A stretch of DNA of 64,000 bases, from the NCBI RefSeq assembly GCF_003382365.1, contig NZ_QTSU01000002.1, forward strand, positions 620,001-684,000. Direction: 5' to 3'. The notes under the pieces are model-generated. The model ran no database searches and was not told the DNA's origin. It saw only the letters and a program-made list of their open reading frames with translations. Positions within the stretch are counted from its first letter, which is position 1. Every line of letters begins with the position of its first letter. Positions 62,951 through 64,000 of the stretch are shown here, piece after piece. A program made the position numbers and the translations under genes. This DNA comes from Lysobacter silvisoli (GTDB lineage: Bacteria > Pseudomonadota > Gammaproteobacteria > Xanthomonadales > Xanthomonadaceae).

Positions 62951-63561
62951 GGGCTTACGGTTCGCACGCCGCGGTGGTGCTGGCCGCCGGCGGTAGCCGC
63001 CGCCTGGGCCGGCCCAAGCAACTGCTGAACCGCGCCGGCGAAAGCCTGCTGCACCGCAGTGTGCGCCTGGCCGCGCACACCGGGCCACAGCATCTGCTGG
63101 TGGTGCTGGGCGCGCGCCATCGCGAACTGCAGGACGAGATAGCAGGCCTGCCCGGCGAGCGCTGGCTCAACCCGCTATGGGAGCAGGGCCTGTCGACCAG
63201 TCTGCAATTGGCCGCCTCCGCGCTGGCGCAGCATCCGGGCCCTACCCTGATCCTGGGCTGCGACCAGCCGGCGCTGGAGTTCGCGCATCTGCTGGCGCTG
63301 CTCGATGCCGCTCAAGCCGCACCTGCGCGCTGCGCGGTCACACGCCATGGCCAGGCGCCTGGCATCCCGGCGGTGTTGACCGCCGATTGGCTGGCGCGGG
63401 CACCGGAACTGCAGGGCGATCGCGGCTACGGCGCGTTGCTCGCGCGCGTGCCGGAACAGCAGTTGGCTTGGCTCGACGATCCCGCGCTGCAGTTGGACAT
63501 CGACGACGAAGACGACGTCGCGCGCGCGATCGCGCGCGGCCTGCTCGACCGCGACGCATAG
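62947..63561 (+). CDS. Molybdenum cofactor cytidylyltransferase-like NTP transferase (MocA-like)
   Basis: A 204-residue MobA/MocA-type nucleotidyltransferase with the signature VLAAGGSRRLGRPKQLL (about 11-27), a LILGCDQPAL magnesium-binding Asp and a conserved LDIDDEDDVARA end. It probably adds CMP to the molybdenum cofactor for the hydroxylase encoded divergently. The ATG overlaps the xdhC stop (ATGA), so both form one operon. Confidence 0.9.
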   Translation: MRAYGSHAAVVLAAGGSRRLGRPKQLLNRAGESLLHRSVRLAAHTGPQHLLVVLGARHRELQDEIAGLPGERWLNPLWEQGLSTSLQLAASALAQHPGPTLILGCDQPALEFAHLLALLDAAQAAPARCAVTRHGQAPGIPAVLTADWLARAPELQGDRGYGALLARVPEQQLAWLDDPALQLDIDDEDDVARAIARGLLDRDA

Positions 63562-63644
63562 ATCGCAAGGGGGCGCTGAGAGAGGCGCCCTGGCCGCCCG
63601 GACCGTTCGTCCACCGTTCCGGGCGGCAAGGGCTACACGCGGGC

Positions 63645-63860
63645 CTAGGGGACCAGCGTGCCGAACACCGGCTGCGAGCGCGCATCGACGATGCGCAGCC
63701 ACAGTCCTTGGCGGGTGCGGATCGCGTACTGCTGGACCAGCGGCAGCACCGCTTCCAAAGCGGCCTCCGGGCTCAGGTAGTCCTGGGCCAGCCCGGCGAT
63801 CGTGCTGGTCAGGGCCTTGCCGTCGTTGCCGTCACGCTGGCTCAGTTCGACGCGAAACAT
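63645..63860 (-). CDS. Small protein of unknown function
   Basis: A 71-residue soluble protein beginning MFRVELSQRDGNDGKALTS, with two helical-looking stretches and a strand-rich end (QGLWLRIVDARSQPVFGTLV). I recognise no family. A ribosome-site-like AAAGGA lies 7 bp before the ATG at 63860. Hypothetical, but coding by composition and start signal. Confidence 0.6.
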   Translation of the reverse strand: MFRVELSQRDGNDGKALTSTIAGLAQDYLSPEAALEAVLPLVQQYAIRTRQGLWLRIVDARSQPVFGTLVP

Positions 63861-64000
63861 GGCGCATCCTTTCGAGTGTTAGGGCGTCCCCGGCCCAGCT
63901 CCGACATTCCACGTCTCGGCGTCCGTCTCCCTGGCTGTGGCGTCCTGCCCATGCCTAAGGCCGTGCTGTCGGGGACGCGATCAATCTGCGCCTTATGTGA

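Noticed and set aside
63562-63644. GC-rich inverted sequence after the MocA-like gene as a terminator
   Set aside because: Pairing is imperfect and there is no T-run on either side, so I could not support it.

Overview
The window is about 64 kb of very GC-rich DNA (roughly 70% by eye) from a gammaproteobacterium. It most resembles Lysobacter or a close relative in the Xanthomonadaceae/Lysobacteraceae. The evidence is gene order (mreC-mreB; lptM-dapF-DUF484-xerC with hslVU nearby; algZ-algR-hemC), many secreted or lipid-anchored peptidases, and dispersed palindromes of the 'GGAGCGGCGTRAGCCGCGA' type. The genus is an inference; no rRNA or other marker gene is present. Positions and start codons were worked out by eye.

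Layout. 1-1795: mreC (cut by the window edge) and mreB, divergent from a PfkB-family kinase. 3117-7956: a minus-strand run of M1 aminopeptidase lipoprotein, alpha/beta hydrolase, lipoprotein, GH25 lysozyme and GNAT. 8176-15188: SDR, SMR exporter, DUF4189, GNAT, ubiE, elaA, DUF417, DUF2306, a membrane AraC regulator and a deaminase. 15328-16569: a secreted two-domain protein. 16656-17621: an isolated AT-rich gene with HEPN and nuclease-like motifs, probably acquired and probably defensive. 17631-20948: an ECF sigma factor with a membrane partner, then hslVU with its own heat-shock promoter.

21020-28405 is the highlight: a minus-strand gene set that looks like a ribosomally made peptide (RiPP) biosynthetic cluster. 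It holds two divergent cytochrome P450s flanking three tandem precursor genes of 31-33 codons, too short for ordinary gene calling. The peptides have invariant ends (MKKVICAxRAAFGxRG and WRW[VL]xYHNI) around a variable linker. A MATE exporter and an active/inactive M16 metallopeptidase pair follow. A near-consensus sigma-70 promoter precedes the first P450. My model is that the P450s cross-link the Trp/Tyr/His-rich C-terminus, the M16 pair removes the leader and the MATE protein exports the product. The cluster lies between xerC and hslV.

28681-39441: xerC, DUF484, dapF, lptM, DUF454, two S9 oligopeptidases, a small membrane protein, a patatin-like protein and a WYL regulator. 39612-46024: a Pro/Ala-rich membrane protein, then a SoeABC-like molybdenum quinone oxidoreductase operon with two extra small coupled ORFs, then a DUF481 protein. 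46434-50962: hemC, algR, algZ, an esterase and a TonB-like lipoprotein. 51093-58036: a czcI/C/B/A plus CDF metal-efflux locus. 58522-63561: an isoquinoline-oxidoreductase-type molybdenum enzyme with its cytochrome, divergent from the cofactor genes xdhC and mocA-like. Intergenic spaces hold several families of dispersed palindromic repeats. I saw no tRNA, rRNA, CRISPR array or insertion-sequence transposase.
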